The notes under the pieces are model-generated. The model was given only the letters and a program-made list of their open reading frames with translations, was not told the DNA's origin and did not search any database. From NCBI GenBank assembly GCA_023421395.1, contig JAEZTL010000038.1, positions 1-64,000 of the forward strand: a stretch of 64,000 nucleotides of DNA, in the 5' to 3' direction. Positions 33,127-41,730 of the stretch are shown piece after piece. Both the position numbers and the translations under genes were made by a program. Source of the DNA: Bacillota bacterium. Its GTDB lineage: Bacteria; Bacillota; Clostridia; Christensenellales; Aristaeellaceae. The number at the start of each line of letters is the position of its first letter. The stretch's first letter is position 1.

Positions 33127-34458
33127 TTATCGTTCCTCCAGGAAGGACGTGGTGTAGCTCCCGTCCAGAAATGCGTCTTCGCCGATCAGGTCCTGTTGAA
33201 GCTCGCCGGTGTGATCAATGCCTTCGATCACCATCTCACACAGCGCCGCGCGCATCTTGCGAACCGCTTCGGCGCGGGTCGCCGCGTGGACGATGAGTTT
33301 TCCGACCATTGAGTCGTAGTAGGGCGGCATCTGGTAGCCCTGGTAGAGCGCGGTGTCAAAGCGCACCCACGGGCCGCCGGGGATGTGCAGAAGCTCGATC
33401 CGGCCGCAGCAGGGCCGGAAATTCTCCGCGGGGTTCTCCGCGTTGATGCGGCATTCGATGGCGTGGCCGCGGATGCGCACGTCGCTTTGGGAGAAGGACA
33501 TCGGCACGCCCGCGGCGATGCGGATCTGCCACTTGACCAGGTCGACGCCGGAAACCATCTCGGTCACCGGGTGTTCCACCTGCAGCCGCGTATTCATCTC
33601 CATGAAGTAGAATTCGCCGGTTTGGGCGAGCAGGAACTCAATGGTGCCCAGCCCCTCGTAGTCGACGGCGCGGGCGGCCTTCGTCGCGGCGCGGGACAGC
33701 TCCTCCCGAAGGCCCGGCGACACGGTGGGCGCGGGGCTCTCCTCGATGAGCTTCTGGTGCTTGCGCTGGACGGAACAGTCCCGCTCCCCCAGGCACACCA
33801 CGTTGCCCTCCTGATCCCCCATCACCTGAACCTCGACATGCTTGACGCGCGTCAGGTACTTTTCCAAATATACGCCGTCGTCGCCGAAGGCGGTGCGGGC
33901 CTCTGCCCTGGCGGCGAGGAACGCACGCTCCACATCTTCGATCTTTTCAACGAGGCGTATGCCGCGCCCGCCGCCGCCTGCGCGCGCCTTGATGAGCACC
34001 GGAAGCCCCGCGCGCTCCGCCTCGGCCCGGGCCTGGTCCGCGCTCTCCAGCAGATCGCAGCCGGGCACCACGGGTACGCCCGCCGAGCGCATGGTGCGGC
34101 GCGCCTCGTCCTTGTCGCCCATGCGGCGGATGGTTTCCGGAGAAGGACCGATGAATTTGATGCGCTGCTCGCCGCAGCGCCGCGCAAATTCCGCGTTTTC
34201 GGACAGGAGCCCGTATCCGGGATGGATCGCCTGCGCGCCGGTGACCAGCGCCGCCGACAGGATGCGGTCCATGTTGAGATAGCTCTCGCGGGCGGGCGGC
34301 GGGCCGATGCACACGCTTTCATCCGCCAGGGACACGTGCAGCGCGTCGCGGTCGGCCTCGGAGAACACGGCTACCGTCTGGATGCCCATCTCCTTGCAGG
34401 CGCGGATGATGCGCACCGCAATCTCGCCGCGGTTCGCGATCAGAATTTTGGGAAACAC
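33127..34458 (-). CDS. accC: Acetyl-CoA carboxylase biotin carboxylase subunit
   Basis: A 443-residue ATP-grasp biotin carboxylase that carboxylates the biotin on AccB. KILIANRGEIAVRIIRAC, HPGYGLLSENAEFA, GGGGRGIRL, ERDCSVQRKHQK and EMNTRLQVEHPVTEMV are visible in the expected order. The start is placed at a GTG (34458): AGGAGG lies eight bases before it and the protein then begins MFPKILIANRG like the family. An in-frame ATG eight codons upstream has a poor site. Confidence 0.96.
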   Translation of the reverse strand: MFPKILIANRGEIAVRIIRACKEMGIQTVAVFSEADRDALHVSLADESVCIGPPPARESYLNMDRILSAALVTGAQAIHPGYGLLSENAEFARRCGEQRIKFIGPSPETIRRMGDKDEARRTMRSAGVPVVPGCDLLESADQARAEAERAGLPVLIKARAGGGGRGIRLVEKIEDVERAFLAARAEARTAFGDDGVYLEKYLTRVKHVEVQVMGDQEGNVVCLGERDCSVQRKHQKLIEESPAPTVSPGLREELSRAATKAARAVDYEGLGTIEFLLAQTGEFYFMEMNTRLQVEHPVTEMVSGVDLVKWQIRIAAGVPMSFSQSDVRIRGHAIECRINAENPAENFRPCCGRIELLHIPGGPWVRFDTALYQGYQMPPYYDSMVGKLIVHAATRAEAVRKMRAALCEMVIEGIDHTGELQQDLIGEDAFLDGSYTTSFLEER

Positions 34459-34513
34459 GAATTCAGCCTCCTGAGAGGACATTCCCTTCGGAATGCCAAA
34501 TCTTGCGGGGCGG

Positions 34514-34924
34514 TCAGGCGATGATGAAGGTAAACTCGCCGGAGGCGCAGACTTCTCCGTTCACGCGGGCTTCGCCAGCCACGACATGCACGTTCATCTT
34601 GCTGCGAAGAAGGGTCGAACGGGTCTCGACCAGGTCGCCCGGCCGCACCGCGCGGCGGAAGCGGGTCTTATCGATTCCGGCATACATCGGCGTACCGGTG
34701 TTGACGGCCTCCCGGAAGAGGAGGCAGGATGCCTGGGCGATCAGTTCGCACAGCACCACCCCCGGCACCACGGGATTCCCCGGAAAGTGCCCGTCCAGGA
34801 ACCATTCGTCGCCGCGCACCCGATACCTGCCCAGGGCCGCACCGCTCTCGTCCAATTCCGCCTCGTCCACCAGAAGCATCCGGCTGCGGTGCGGGAGGAT
34901 GCCTTCGATTTCCTGTCTGTTCAT
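34514..34924 (-). CDS. fabZ: 3-hydroxyacyl-ACP dehydratase FabZ
   Basis: A 136-residue hot-dog-fold dehydratase that turns 3-hydroxyacyl-ACP into trans-2-enoyl-ACP. The catalytic His46 lies in DGHFPGNPVVPG and Glu60 in VVLCELIAQ; LPHRSRMLLVD is the family start. The ATG at 34924 with GAGGG upstream was chosen over an upstream TTG. It sits between accB and accC, a common order in Clostridia. Confidence 0.95.
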   Translation of the reverse strand: MNRQEIEGILPHRSRMLLVDEAELDESGAALGRYRVRGDEWFLDGHFPGNPVVPGVVLCELIAQASCLLFREAVNTGTPMYAGIDKTRFRRAVRPGDLVETRSTLLRSKMNVHVVAGEARVNGEVCASGEFTFIIA

Positions 34925-34936
34925 ATGAATCAACCC

Positions 34937-35380
34937 TCAGTAGAGCTTGAACAGCGTCTGGCCGAACTCGACCACAGAGCCGTTCTGGATGCACACGTCC
35001 ACGATCTCGCCGTCGTGAGTGGCGGTGATCTCGTTCATCAGCTTCATTGCTTCAACGATACACAGCACGTCGCCCTTTTTCACGCGGTCGCCCACTTTGA
35101 CGAAGGGTTCCGCATCCGGCGCGGGCGCGCCGTAGAACACGCCCACCAGCGGCGATTTGACTTCGATGATGTCGTTGAAGTCCACGCCAACGTCCTGCGG
35201 TTTTTCCGGCGCTTCGGCGGTTTGGGGCAGCGAGCCGGCCGCCGGCTGCGCGGGCATGGGCGCCGCGCCGGACATGCAGCATTCCAACCGCACGTGGTTT
35301 TCGCCTTCGGTCACTTCGATGGCGCTGAGGCTGTTCTGCCGGAGAATCTGCGCCAGTTCCCGGATCTGCCGGATGTTCAT
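34937..35380 (-). CDS. accB: Acetyl-CoA carboxylase biotin carboxyl carrier protein
   Basis: A 147-residue biotin carrier. The N-terminal segment MNIRQIRELAQIL and a flexible Ala/Pro-rich linker lead to the C-terminal biotinyl domain with IVEAMKLMNE, whose lysine carries biotin. The ATG at 35380 has AGGAGG upstream; it overlaps the fabF stop by four bases. Confidence 0.96.
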   Translation of the reverse strand: MNIRQIRELAQILRQNSLSAIEVTEGENHVRLECCMSGAAPMPAQPAAGSLPQTAEAPEKPQDVGVDFNDIIEVKSPLVGVFYGAPAPDAEPFVKVGDRVKKGDVLCIVEAMKLMNEITATHDGEIVDVCIQNGSVVEFGQTLFKLY

Positions 35381-36609
35381 GTGCACCTCCTGACGGCGAG
35401 CACGCCGTTGTGCCCGCCAAAGCCCAGAGAAATTGACAGCGCGATGTCGATCGGAGCGCTGCGCGCGACGTTCGGAACGTAGTCCAGGTCGCACTCGGGG
35501 TCGGGCTCCTCCAGATGGATCGTGGGCGGAACGACGGATGCGCGGAGCGCCATGAGCGAGGCGATCAGCTCCACCGCGCCCGCCGCACCCAGCATGTGGC
35601 CGGTCATGGACTTGGTGGAGGAGATCAGCGCGCGCCGCGCCGCATCCTCGCCCAGCGCCTTTTTGATGGCCAACGTTTCCAGCTTGTCGTTGAGCGGTGT
35701 GCCGGTGCCATGGGCGTTGATGTAGACCTGTCCGTTAAGGCCGCCGGCCTCGGCCACCGCCTGGGCGATGGCCCGAGCGCCGCCCACCGCCTCGGGGTGG
35801 GGCGCGGTGATGTGGTAGGCGTCGCAGGTGTTGCCGTAGCCGATGATCTCACCGTAGATCCTTGCGCCGCGAGCCTTGGCGCCCTCATAGGTCTCCAGCA
35901 CCACGACGCCCGCACCCTCGCCCATCACAAAGCCGCTGCGGCGCGCGTCAAATGGCAGCGACGCGCGCTCCGGATCATCGGTTTCGGCCAGCGCCTTGCA
36001 ACTGATGAAGCCCGCCACGCCCAACGGTTCGACGGTGGCCTCCGAGCCGCCCGCCAGAATGGCGTCCGCGTAGCCGTGCTTGATCGCGCGGTAGGCCTCG
36101 CCGATGGCGTTGGTGGAGGTGGCGCAAGCGGTGACCACCGGGAGCGACGGCCCCTCGGCGTTCAACTTGATGGCGATGTTGCCGGCGGCGATGTTCGCAA
36201 TCATCATCGGGATGTACAGCGGCGACACCCGCCCGGGACCGCGGTTCAAAAGCTTTTCCGTCTCGGCGACGAAGGTATGCATGCCGCCGATGCCGCTGCC
36301 TACGTATACGCCCAGCCGCTCCGGCGCCACCGCGCCGACGATGCCGCTGTCCGCGGCCGCCTGCGTGGCCGCCGCCACCGCGAACTGGGTGAACAGGTCC
36401 ATACGGCGGGCCTCGCCTTTTTCGATGCCGAAGGCTTCCGGGCTGAAGTCCTTGACTTCGGCGGCAACCTTGCATTTAAAATCCGTCGGATCAAAGCGCG
36501 TAATGGCTCCGATGCCGCTCTTCCCGGCGAACAGGCTGTCCCGAAATGTCTCCAAATCGTTCCCGATGGGCGAAATGACGCCCACGCCGGTAATGACCAC
36601 ACGGTTCAC
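35377..36609 (-). CDS. fabF: 3-oxoacyl-ACP synthase II
   Basis: A 410-residue condensing enzyme that elongates acyl-ACP with malonyl-ACP. The catalytic cysteine is in VVTACATSTNAIGEAYR (core TACATSTNAIG) and the two histidines are in NAHGTGTPLND and MTGHMLGAAGAVE. FMYI-type gatekeeping sequence GFGGHNG closes the protein. The start is GTG with GGGAGGGG upstream. It follows fabG in the operon. Confidence 0.96.
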   Translation of the reverse strand: MNRVVITGVGVISPIGNDLETFRDSLFAGKSGIGAITRFDPTDFKCKVAAEVKDFSPEAFGIEKGEARRMDLFTQFAVAAATQAAADSGIVGAVAPERLGVYVGSGIGGMHTFVAETEKLLNRGPGRVSPLYIPMMIANIAAGNIAIKLNAEGPSLPVVTACATSTNAIGEAYRAIKHGYADAILAGGSEATVEPLGVAGFISCKALAETDDPERASLPFDARRSGFVMGEGAGVVVLETYEGAKARGARIYGEIIGYGNTCDAYHITAPHPEAVGGARAIAQAVAEAGGLNGQVYINAHGTGTPLNDKLETLAIKKALGEDAARRALISSTKSMTGHMLGAAGAVELIASLMALRASVVPPTIHLEEPDPECDLDYVPNVARSAPIDIALSISLGFGGHNGVLAVRRCT

Positions 36610-36623
36610 GATGAACCCCTCCC

Positions 36624-37361
36624 CTACATATACAGGCCGCCGTCGACCTGAAGCACCGCGCCGGTGATGTAGCCGGCCCCGCTGCCCGCGAGGAACGCCA
36701 CCGCCTCCGCGATCTCCTCCGCTTCGCCGATGCGGTTCAGCGGAACGGCCTTCAGCGCCTGGGAAAGCACCTCTTCCTTCATGGCGGCGGTCATCTCGGT
36801 GCGGACAAAACCCGGCGCCACCGCGTTGACCGTGATGCCCCGGGGCGCCAACTCCCGCGCCAACGTCTTGGTCAGGCCGATCATTCCCGCCTTGGCGGCG
36901 GCATAGTTGGCCTGCCCGGCGTTGCCCATCAGGCCGGAAACCGACGTGATGTTGATGATGCGCCCGGCGCGCTTTCTGATAAAATCGGGCATGACCGCCT
37001 TTGTCACAAGAAACGCGCCCGTCAGGTTCACATCCACGACCCGGCGAAAGTCCTCCTCGCGCATGCGCATGGCGAGGCCATCCCGCGTGATGCCGGCGTT
37101 GTTGATCAGGATGTCAAAGGCCCCCAGTTCGTCGCGCGCCTCGGCGACCGAGCGCGCGACGGCCTCGCCGTCGGATACGTCGCAGGGGTAAGCAGCGGCG
37201 CGAACGCCCAGCGCGCGCACTTCCGCCAGCGCCTCCGCCGCCGCTTGGGCGTTGCCCGCATAAAAGAGGGCTACGTCCGCGCCCAGCGAGGCCAGCTTCA
37301 GCGCCACCGCGCGGCCGATGCCGCGGGTGCCGCCGGTGATCAGCGCGATCTTGCCCTTCAT
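36624..37361 (-). CDS. fabG: 3-oxoacyl-ACP reductase
   Basis: A 245-residue short-chain dehydrogenase using NADPH. TGGTRGIG binds the cofactor; NNAGITRDG, the catalytic Ser in NITSVSGLMGN and the YAAAKAG Tyr/Lys pair are present, and AVAPGFVRTEMT follows. The ATG at 37361 has GGGGAGG upstream and overlaps the fabD stop by four bases; the reading frame continues far upstream inside fabD but that part is a shadow. Confidence 0.96.
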   Translation of the reverse strand: MKGKIALITGGTRGIGRAVALKLASLGADVALFYAGNAQAAAEALAEVRALGVRAAAYPCDVSDGEAVARSVAEARDELGAFDILINNAGITRDGLAMRMREEDFRRVVDVNLTGAFLVTKAVMPDFIRKRAGRIINITSVSGLMGNAGQANYAAAKAGMIGLTKTLARELAPRGITVNAVAPGFVRTEMTAAMKEEVLSQALKAVPLNRIGEAEEIAEAVAFLAGSGAGYITGAVLQVDGGLYM

Positions 37362-38272
37362 GAAAACCTCCCCTTGAATGCGGCGAACCCGCTCATGTCG
37401 CCGACGTTTGCGGTTTCCACGCCCGGATGGATCTTCTGGATCAGCCCGGCGAGCGTGGTCCCCGGCCCGACCTCCACAAAGAGCGTCGCACCCTGCCCCA
37501 CCATACGCTCCACCGTCTCCTGCCAGCGGACCGGCGAGGAAATCTGGTTTGCCAGGGTCTCCGCCTCCGCGCCCGCCTCGTAAGGTTGCGCGGTGCGGTT
37601 GGCGTAGACCGGCACGGCGGGCGTTCCGAAGGAAACACCCTCGAGGGCCTTTCGCATTCCCTTTGCGGCCTCGGCCATGAACGGCGAATGGAACGCACCC
37701 GACACGTTCAGCCGGATTGCCCGGCCGCCATCGGCGCGCGCCGCCGCCTGCAGCGCTTCCGCGCTCTCCAGCGCGCAGGCAACCACCGTCTGTCCCGGGC
37801 CGTTGAAGTTGACCGGGTACGCCTCGGGCAGGCTCCGGCAAAGCGCGACCACCTTTTCGGCGGTCAGCTTCACCACCGCGAACATCGCGCCGGGATGACG
37901 TTCGGCGCAGTCCTGCATCAGCGTTGCTCGCGTTATGACGAGGCGGAACGCTTCCTCAAAGGACAACAGCCCCGAAAACGCGGCGGCGGCCATTTCGCCC
38001 AACGAGAAGCCCGCCGCAAAGGCCGGCTGCCCGGCGATCTCCCGAGCGGCCAGCGCGCAGGCGTAATCGACCAGAAACAGGCAGGGCTGCGCGTTGACGG
38101 TCTGGGTCAGTTCCTCCGCCGGGCCCTCGAAGCATTGCCGGAGGGTGCCCGGACGGAGAGCCTCGGCGCGGTCAAAGACCGGCCGCACCGAGGGGATGCT
38201 CTCGTAGAGATCTTTGCCCATGCCGGGCGCCTGAGCGCCTTGGCCGGCAAACACAAAGGCTATCTTGTCCAT
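37358..38272 (-). CDS. fabD: Malonyl-CoA:ACP transacylase
   Basis: A 304-residue acyltransferase that loads malonyl groups onto ACP. FAGQGAQAPGMGKDLYE opens the protein, the active-site serine lies in AGFSLGEMAA, and SGAFHSPFM holds the catalytic histidine. The ATG at 38272 has GGAGG upstream and lies inside the last 13 bases of fabK. Confidence 0.96.
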   Translation of the reverse strand: MDKIAFVFAGQGAQAPGMGKDLYESIPSVRPVFDRAEALRPGTLRQCFEGPAEELTQTVNAQPCLFLVDYACALAAREIAGQPAFAAGFSLGEMAAAAFSGLLSFEEAFRLVITRATLMQDCAERHPGAMFAVVKLTAEKVVALCRSLPEAYPVNFNGPGQTVVACALESAEALQAAARADGGRAIRLNVSGAFHSPFMAEAAKGMRKALEGVSFGTPAVPVYANRTAQPYEAGAEAETLANQISSPVRWQETVERMVGQGATLFVEVGPGTTLAGLIQKIHPGVETANVGDMSGFAAFKGRFS

Positions 38273-39204
38273 TTCGGCGCCTCCGCGAAGAGCTTTTCGG
38301 CTTCCGCGATGATGGTGTCGATGATCTCCGCGGCGGGTTTCACATCGCAAACCAAGCCGGCGATCTGCCCGGCCATGAAGGATCCGTGTTCGAGATCGCC
38401 CTCGACGGCCGCCTTGCGCAGCGAACCGGTCCCGAAAGCCTCAATCTCCTCGTTGCTGATGGCAGAATCGTACTCCATGCGCCCCAGCTGCGCGGTAAAG
38501 ATATTTTTGAGCGCGCGCACCGGATGGCCCAGCCGTTTGCCGGTGACCATGGTGTCAATGTCCTTGGCCGCCACAACCTTCTGCTTGTAGGAATCGTGAA
38601 TGCGGCACTCGCTGGCACACAGGAAGCGGGTGCCCATCTGCACACCCTCTGCGCCCAGCATGAACGCCGCCGCGAAGCCGCGGCCGTCGGCGATGCCGCC
38701 CGCCGCGATGACAGGGACCTTCACCGCCTGCGCTACCTGGGGTACCAGCGCCATCGTGGTGGTTTCGCCCACATGGCCGCCGGACTCGCAGCCTTCCGCG
38801 ATGACCGCCGTGGCGCCCTCGCGCTCGACGCGCCGCGCGATGGCGACGGAGGGAACCACCGGCACCACCTTGATGCCGGCGGGAATCCAGTCCTTCATGT
38901 ACTTTCCGGGAAGGCCCGCACCGGTGGTAACCACCGGCACCAATTCCTCCAGCACGACCCTGGCGACTTCCGCCGCGTGGGGGCTCATCAGCATGATGTT
39001 GACGCCGAAGGGCTTCTTCGTCAGTTCCCGGCAGGCGCGAATCTGCTGGCGCAGGTAGTCGGCGGGGGCGTTCATGGCGCTGATGATGCCCAGCCCGCCC
39101 GCGTTCGACACCGCCGCGGCGAGGCACGCTTCGCTCACCCAGGCCATGCCGCCCTGGAGCACCGGCTTTTCAATGCCCAGCGCCTCGGTCACTCTGGTGG
39201 TCAT
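38260..39204 (-). CDS. fabK: Enoyl-ACP reductase FabK (FMN-dependent)
   Basis: A 314-residue TIM-barrel flavoprotein of the FabK/nitronate monooxygenase group, which reduces enoyl-ACP with NADH via FMN. PVLQGGMAWVSEACLAAAVSNAGGLG (core GGMAWVSE and SNAGGLG), GVNIMLMSP, ECGESGGHVG-like EGCESGGHVGE and AAGGIADGRG are visible. No FabI is seen in the window, so FabK is the likely enoyl reductase of this pathway; such enzymes are insensitive to triclosan. Confidence 0.95.
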   Translation of the reverse strand: MTTRVTEALGIEKPVLQGGMAWVSEACLAAAVSNAGGLGIISAMNAPADYLRQQIRACRELTKKPFGVNIMLMSPHAAEVARVVLEELVPVVTTGAGLPGKYMKDWIPAGIKVVPVVPSVAIARRVEREGATAVIAEGCESGGHVGETTTMALVPQVAQAVKVPVIAAGGIADGRGFAAAFMLGAEGVQMGTRFLCASECRIHDSYKQKVVAAKDIDTMVTGKRLGHPVRALKNIFTAQLGRMEYDSAISNEEIEAFGTGSLRKAAVEGDLEHGSFMAGQIAGLVCDVKPAAEIIDTIIAEAEKLFAEAPKWTR

Positions 39205-39423
39205 TTACTTCGTCCCCTCGATGCGGTTGACCAGATCCTGAACGGTCTTGTCGGAGGCGTCCAGCTCGATGGTCATGGAAAATTCGTCCTCCAGCTTCAT
39301 CGCCATTTCGGCCACGTCCAAAGAGTCAAAGTCCAGCTCGGCGAAGGTGCTCTCCGGCTTGATGGTTGCCACATCGATGCCCTTGTACTCCGCGAGAACC
39401 TGCGCGACCTTTTCAAACGTCAT
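39205..39423 (-). CDS. acpP: Acyl carrier protein
   Basis: A 72-residue acidic ACP. Ser34 in ELDFDSLDVAEM is the phosphopantetheine attachment site. The ATG at 39423 with GGAGG seven bases upstream is preferred to a start five codons earlier. It lies between fabH and fabK, the usual place in Clostridial fab operons. Confidence 0.97.
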   Translation of the reverse strand: MTFEKVAQVLAEYKGIDVATIKPESTFAELDFDSLDVAEMAMKLEDEFSMTIELDASDKTVQDLVNRIEGTK

Positions 39424-39478
39424 GATCGTTTCCTCCACTTTATTAATGATGTTATGTAATGGCTTTTGCCTTGCGGCC

Positions 39479-40432
39479 TCAGGGATTCCAGGCGATCAGA
39501 CACGCCCCGGTGACGAGCCCCGCACCGAACGCCGAAAGCGCCAGCGTCTGGCCCTTTTTCAGCGCGCCCGAACGGTTGAGTTCATCCAGAAGGAGCGGCA
39601 CGCTGGCCGAAGATGTATTGCCGTAACGGTCCAGGTTATGGGGGAACCGCTCGGGGGGCTGAGCCATGCGCTCGCGCACCGCTTCCAGAATGCGCAGATT
39701 CGCCTGATGCAGGATGTAGTGGTCCACATCGCCGGGGCCGCGTCCAGTCTCGGCGAGCAGCGCCCGAAGATCCTCCACGCAGGCGGAGACGGCGAAGCGG
39801 TATACTTCCTGTCCCGCCATATGCAGGTAGTCCTGCTCCACGGGGGACGCCTCGAAGGGAGAGTTGCCGGTGGAAGCGCGCATGAAAAGCGGCATGCTCC
39901 CGCCCCTGGCGGTCAGGCGCATCGCGAGCAGGCCTTCCCCGCCGTCCACCAGCACCGCGGCGGCGGCGTCACCGAACAGCACGCATTCCTCGCGGCGCGT
40001 CCAGTCCACGGCGTGGCTCATGGCCTCGGCCGCCACGATCAGGATGCGCTTCGCCTTCCCGGCTTTCAGATACGCGTCCGCAGCGTCCAGCGCGTAGACG
40101 AAGCCCGCGCAGGCGCCGTTCAAATCCAGCGCCGGGCAGGCGGCGCCCAGATCCCGCTGTATCACGCAGGCCATCGCGGGGGTTACCCACTCCCCCTGCA
40201 CCGTCGAGCACAGGATGAAGTCGATATCGGAAGCATCCGCTCCAGCGCTGTCCAGCGCGGCCTTTGCCGCGCGGGCGGCCAGCTCGCTCAGAGACTCCTC
40301 GGAGAGTACCCGCCGCTGGCGGATGCCGGTGCGCGTGGAGATCCATTCGTCGCTGGTGTCGAGAAAGCGGGTCAGTTCCTGGTTGGTTACCACTTTTTGC
40401 GGCAGCGCGCTGCCCGTTCCAATGATTCTCAA
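39479..40432 (-). CDS. fabH: 3-oxoacyl-ACP synthase III
   Basis: A 317-residue initiating condensing enzyme that joins acetyl-CoA or branched starters to malonyl-ACP. Catalytic Cys108 is in LNGACAGFVYAL; the histidine is in YILHQANLRI and the asparagine in RYGNTSSAS. The start is a TTG at 40432 with GGAGG nine bases upstream, and it overlaps the marR stop by four bases (TTGA). The ~70 extra codons upstream are a shadow of the regulator gene. Confidence 0.95.
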   Translation of the reverse strand: MRIIGTGSALPQKVVTNQELTRFLDTSDEWISTRTGIRQRRVLSEESLSELAARAAKAALDSAGADASDIDFILCSTVQGEWVTPAMACVIQRDLGAACPALDLNGACAGFVYALDAADAYLKAGKAKRILIVAAEAMSHAVDWTRREECVLFGDAAAAVLVDGGEGLLAMRLTARGGSMPLFMRASTGNSPFEASPVEQDYLHMAGQEVYRFAVSACVEDLRALLAETGRGPGDVDHYILHQANLRILEAVRERMAQPPERFPHNLDRYGNTSSASVPLLLDELNRSGALKKGQTLALSAFGAGLVTGACLIAWNP

Positions 40433-40914
40433 TGTGCTGCGCCTCCGTCGTGTGAATTCACCAGTTCCGCCGCACGCTCCTGAAAGAAGGCGTTGAGCGC
40501 CTTCAGGCCGTGGAGCAGCGCGGCCTTTTCCTCTTCCGGGATGCTGCGGCCCACGGAGCGCACCATCTGCCGGTGAAAATAACGGTGGGAGACGTCCGCG
40601 CGGTGGCCGGTTTCCGTCAGGCGCACATAAATGCGCCGCCCGTCCCGCTCGCACCGGGCCTTAACGACAAAGCCCTTTTTCTCCAGACGCTTCACCATCA
40701 TTGTAACCGACGGCGGCGAGATGGCCAGCGCCTGTGCGATGTCGGTAATCGTGCGGCCCTCCGGGCCCGCGGCGCCGACGGCTTCGATCATGTGCATTTC
40801 GCTGATCGACAGCTTGTCGCCGCTGAAACTCACCAGCATCGCTTCCTCGATGGCCAGCACCGAGCGGTAGGTATTGACCAGCATGTCATTGAGCTGGGCC
40901 GAAAACGGATCCAT
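40429..40914 (-). CDS. MarR family regulator of fatty-acid synthesis (FabT-like)
   Basis: A 161-residue winged-helix regulator. The HTH is around ITDIAQALAISPPSVTMMVKRLEKKGF and the wing around CERDGRRIYVRLT (core RDGRRIYVRL). As first gene of the fab/acc operon it corresponds to FabT, which represses fab genes when acyl-ACP is plentiful. The ATG at 40914 has GGGGTG upstream; two ATGs 12-15 bases earlier lack one and are close to the predicted transcript start. The palindrome at 40930-40946 is its likely operator. Confidence 0.9.
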   Translation of the reverse strand: MDPFSAQLNDMLVNTYRSVLAIEEAMLVSFSGDKLSISEMHMIEAVGAAGPEGRTITDIAQALAISPPSVTMMVKRLEKKGFVVKARCERDGRRIYVRLTETGHRADVSHRYFHRQMVRSVGRSIPEEEKAALLHGLKALNAFFQERAAELVNSHDGGAAH

Positions 40915-40929
40915 GCCGCACCCCATCAT

Positions 40930-40946
40930 TTAATTAGTCTAATTAA
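40930..40946 (-). promoter_or_regulatory. Palindromic operator of the fab/acc operon
   Basis: TTAATTAG-A-CTAATTAA is a perfect 8-1-8 inverted repeat. It starts at the last base of the -10 box and covers the predicted transcription start, ideal for autorepression by the MarR protein encoded directly downstream. Confidence 0.78.
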
Positions 40947-40974
40947 TTATATGGATCGGGATTTCCCTTGTCAA
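40946..40974 (-). promoter_or_regulatory. Promoter of the fab/acc operon
   Basis: Perfect TTGACA (40969-40974) and perfect TATAAT (40946-40951) on the minus strand, separated by 17 bases. It should drive all genes from the MarR regulator to degV (about 10 kb), since gaps are very short or overlapping. Confidence 0.88.
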
Positions 40975-41075
40975 GCGTCTGGAAAAGCCGTCGCTGTAAA
41001 TTTCGCGCGCGCCCGGATTGCCGCGCGGACGCCGATGTGCTATGATGGCGCTAATGTTGGCGCTGGAGGTACCCC

Positions 41076-41717
41076 ATGAGCAGGATTTGCTGGATAGTCG
41101 GCGCGGGAACGCTTGCGGGCGCGCTGCCCCCCATCGGCGAGGGCGACCTCGTGATCGCGGCGGACGCGGGCTACGCGGCGCTTATGCGCCTGGGGCTTAG
41201 GGCCAACCGGGTGGTGGGCGATTTTGACTCGCTGGGGGCCGTGCCTGTCCATCCGGGTGTGGAGATCCACCCCGCCGAAAAGGACGAGACGGACATGATG
41301 CTGGCCGTCCGCTCCGCCATGGAAGCCGGCTGCGATGATATCCGCATCTACGGCGGTCTTGGCGGGCGGCTGGACCACAGCTACGCCAACCTTCAGACGC
41401 TGGTCTTCCTCGCCCGGCGAGGCGTCAGGGGCTGGCTGATTGGCGAGGGCTTCGCCGTCACCGCCATCGAAAATGGCGAAATCCGCTTTTCAGCGGAAGC
41501 CCGGGGCATCGTCTCGGTGTTTTCCGCCGACGGCTCCGCCCGCGGCGTGACGCTGACGGGCCTCAAATACCCGTTGACCGGCTACACCATGACCGCCGAC
41601 AACCCCATCGGCGTCAGCAACGAATTCACCGGCGTCCCCTCGTGCATCCGCGTTCGGGAAGGCGTGCTGCTTGTGATGGCGGGCGAGCGCACCATTGAAT
41701 GGCTCGAACCGGCATGA
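41076..41717 (+). CDS. thiN: Thiamine pyrophosphokinase
   Basis: A 213-residue ThiN-type kinase that converts thiamine and ATP to thiamine diphosphate. VIAADAGYAAL, VVGDFDSLG, EKDETDMMLA and the GGLGGRLDHSYANL segment are the expected motifs; the C-terminal beta domain binds thiamine (PIGVSNEF). GGAGG lies before the ATG. It is monocistronic, convergent with the unknown gene at 41731. Its product is the cofactor of the transketolase encoded near 53-55 kb. Confidence 0.95.
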   Translation: MSRICWIVGAGTLAGALPPIGEGDLVIAADAGYAALMRLGLRANRVVGDFDSLGAVPVHPGVEIHPAEKDETDMMLAVRSAMEAGCDDIRIYGGLGGRLDHSYANLQTLVFLARRGVRGWLIGEGFAVTAIENGEIRFSAEARGIVSVFSADGSARGVTLTGLKYPLTGYTMTADNPIGVSNEFTGVPSCIRVREGVLLVMAGERTIEWLEPA

Positions 41718-41730
41718 GCATTGAACCGTT

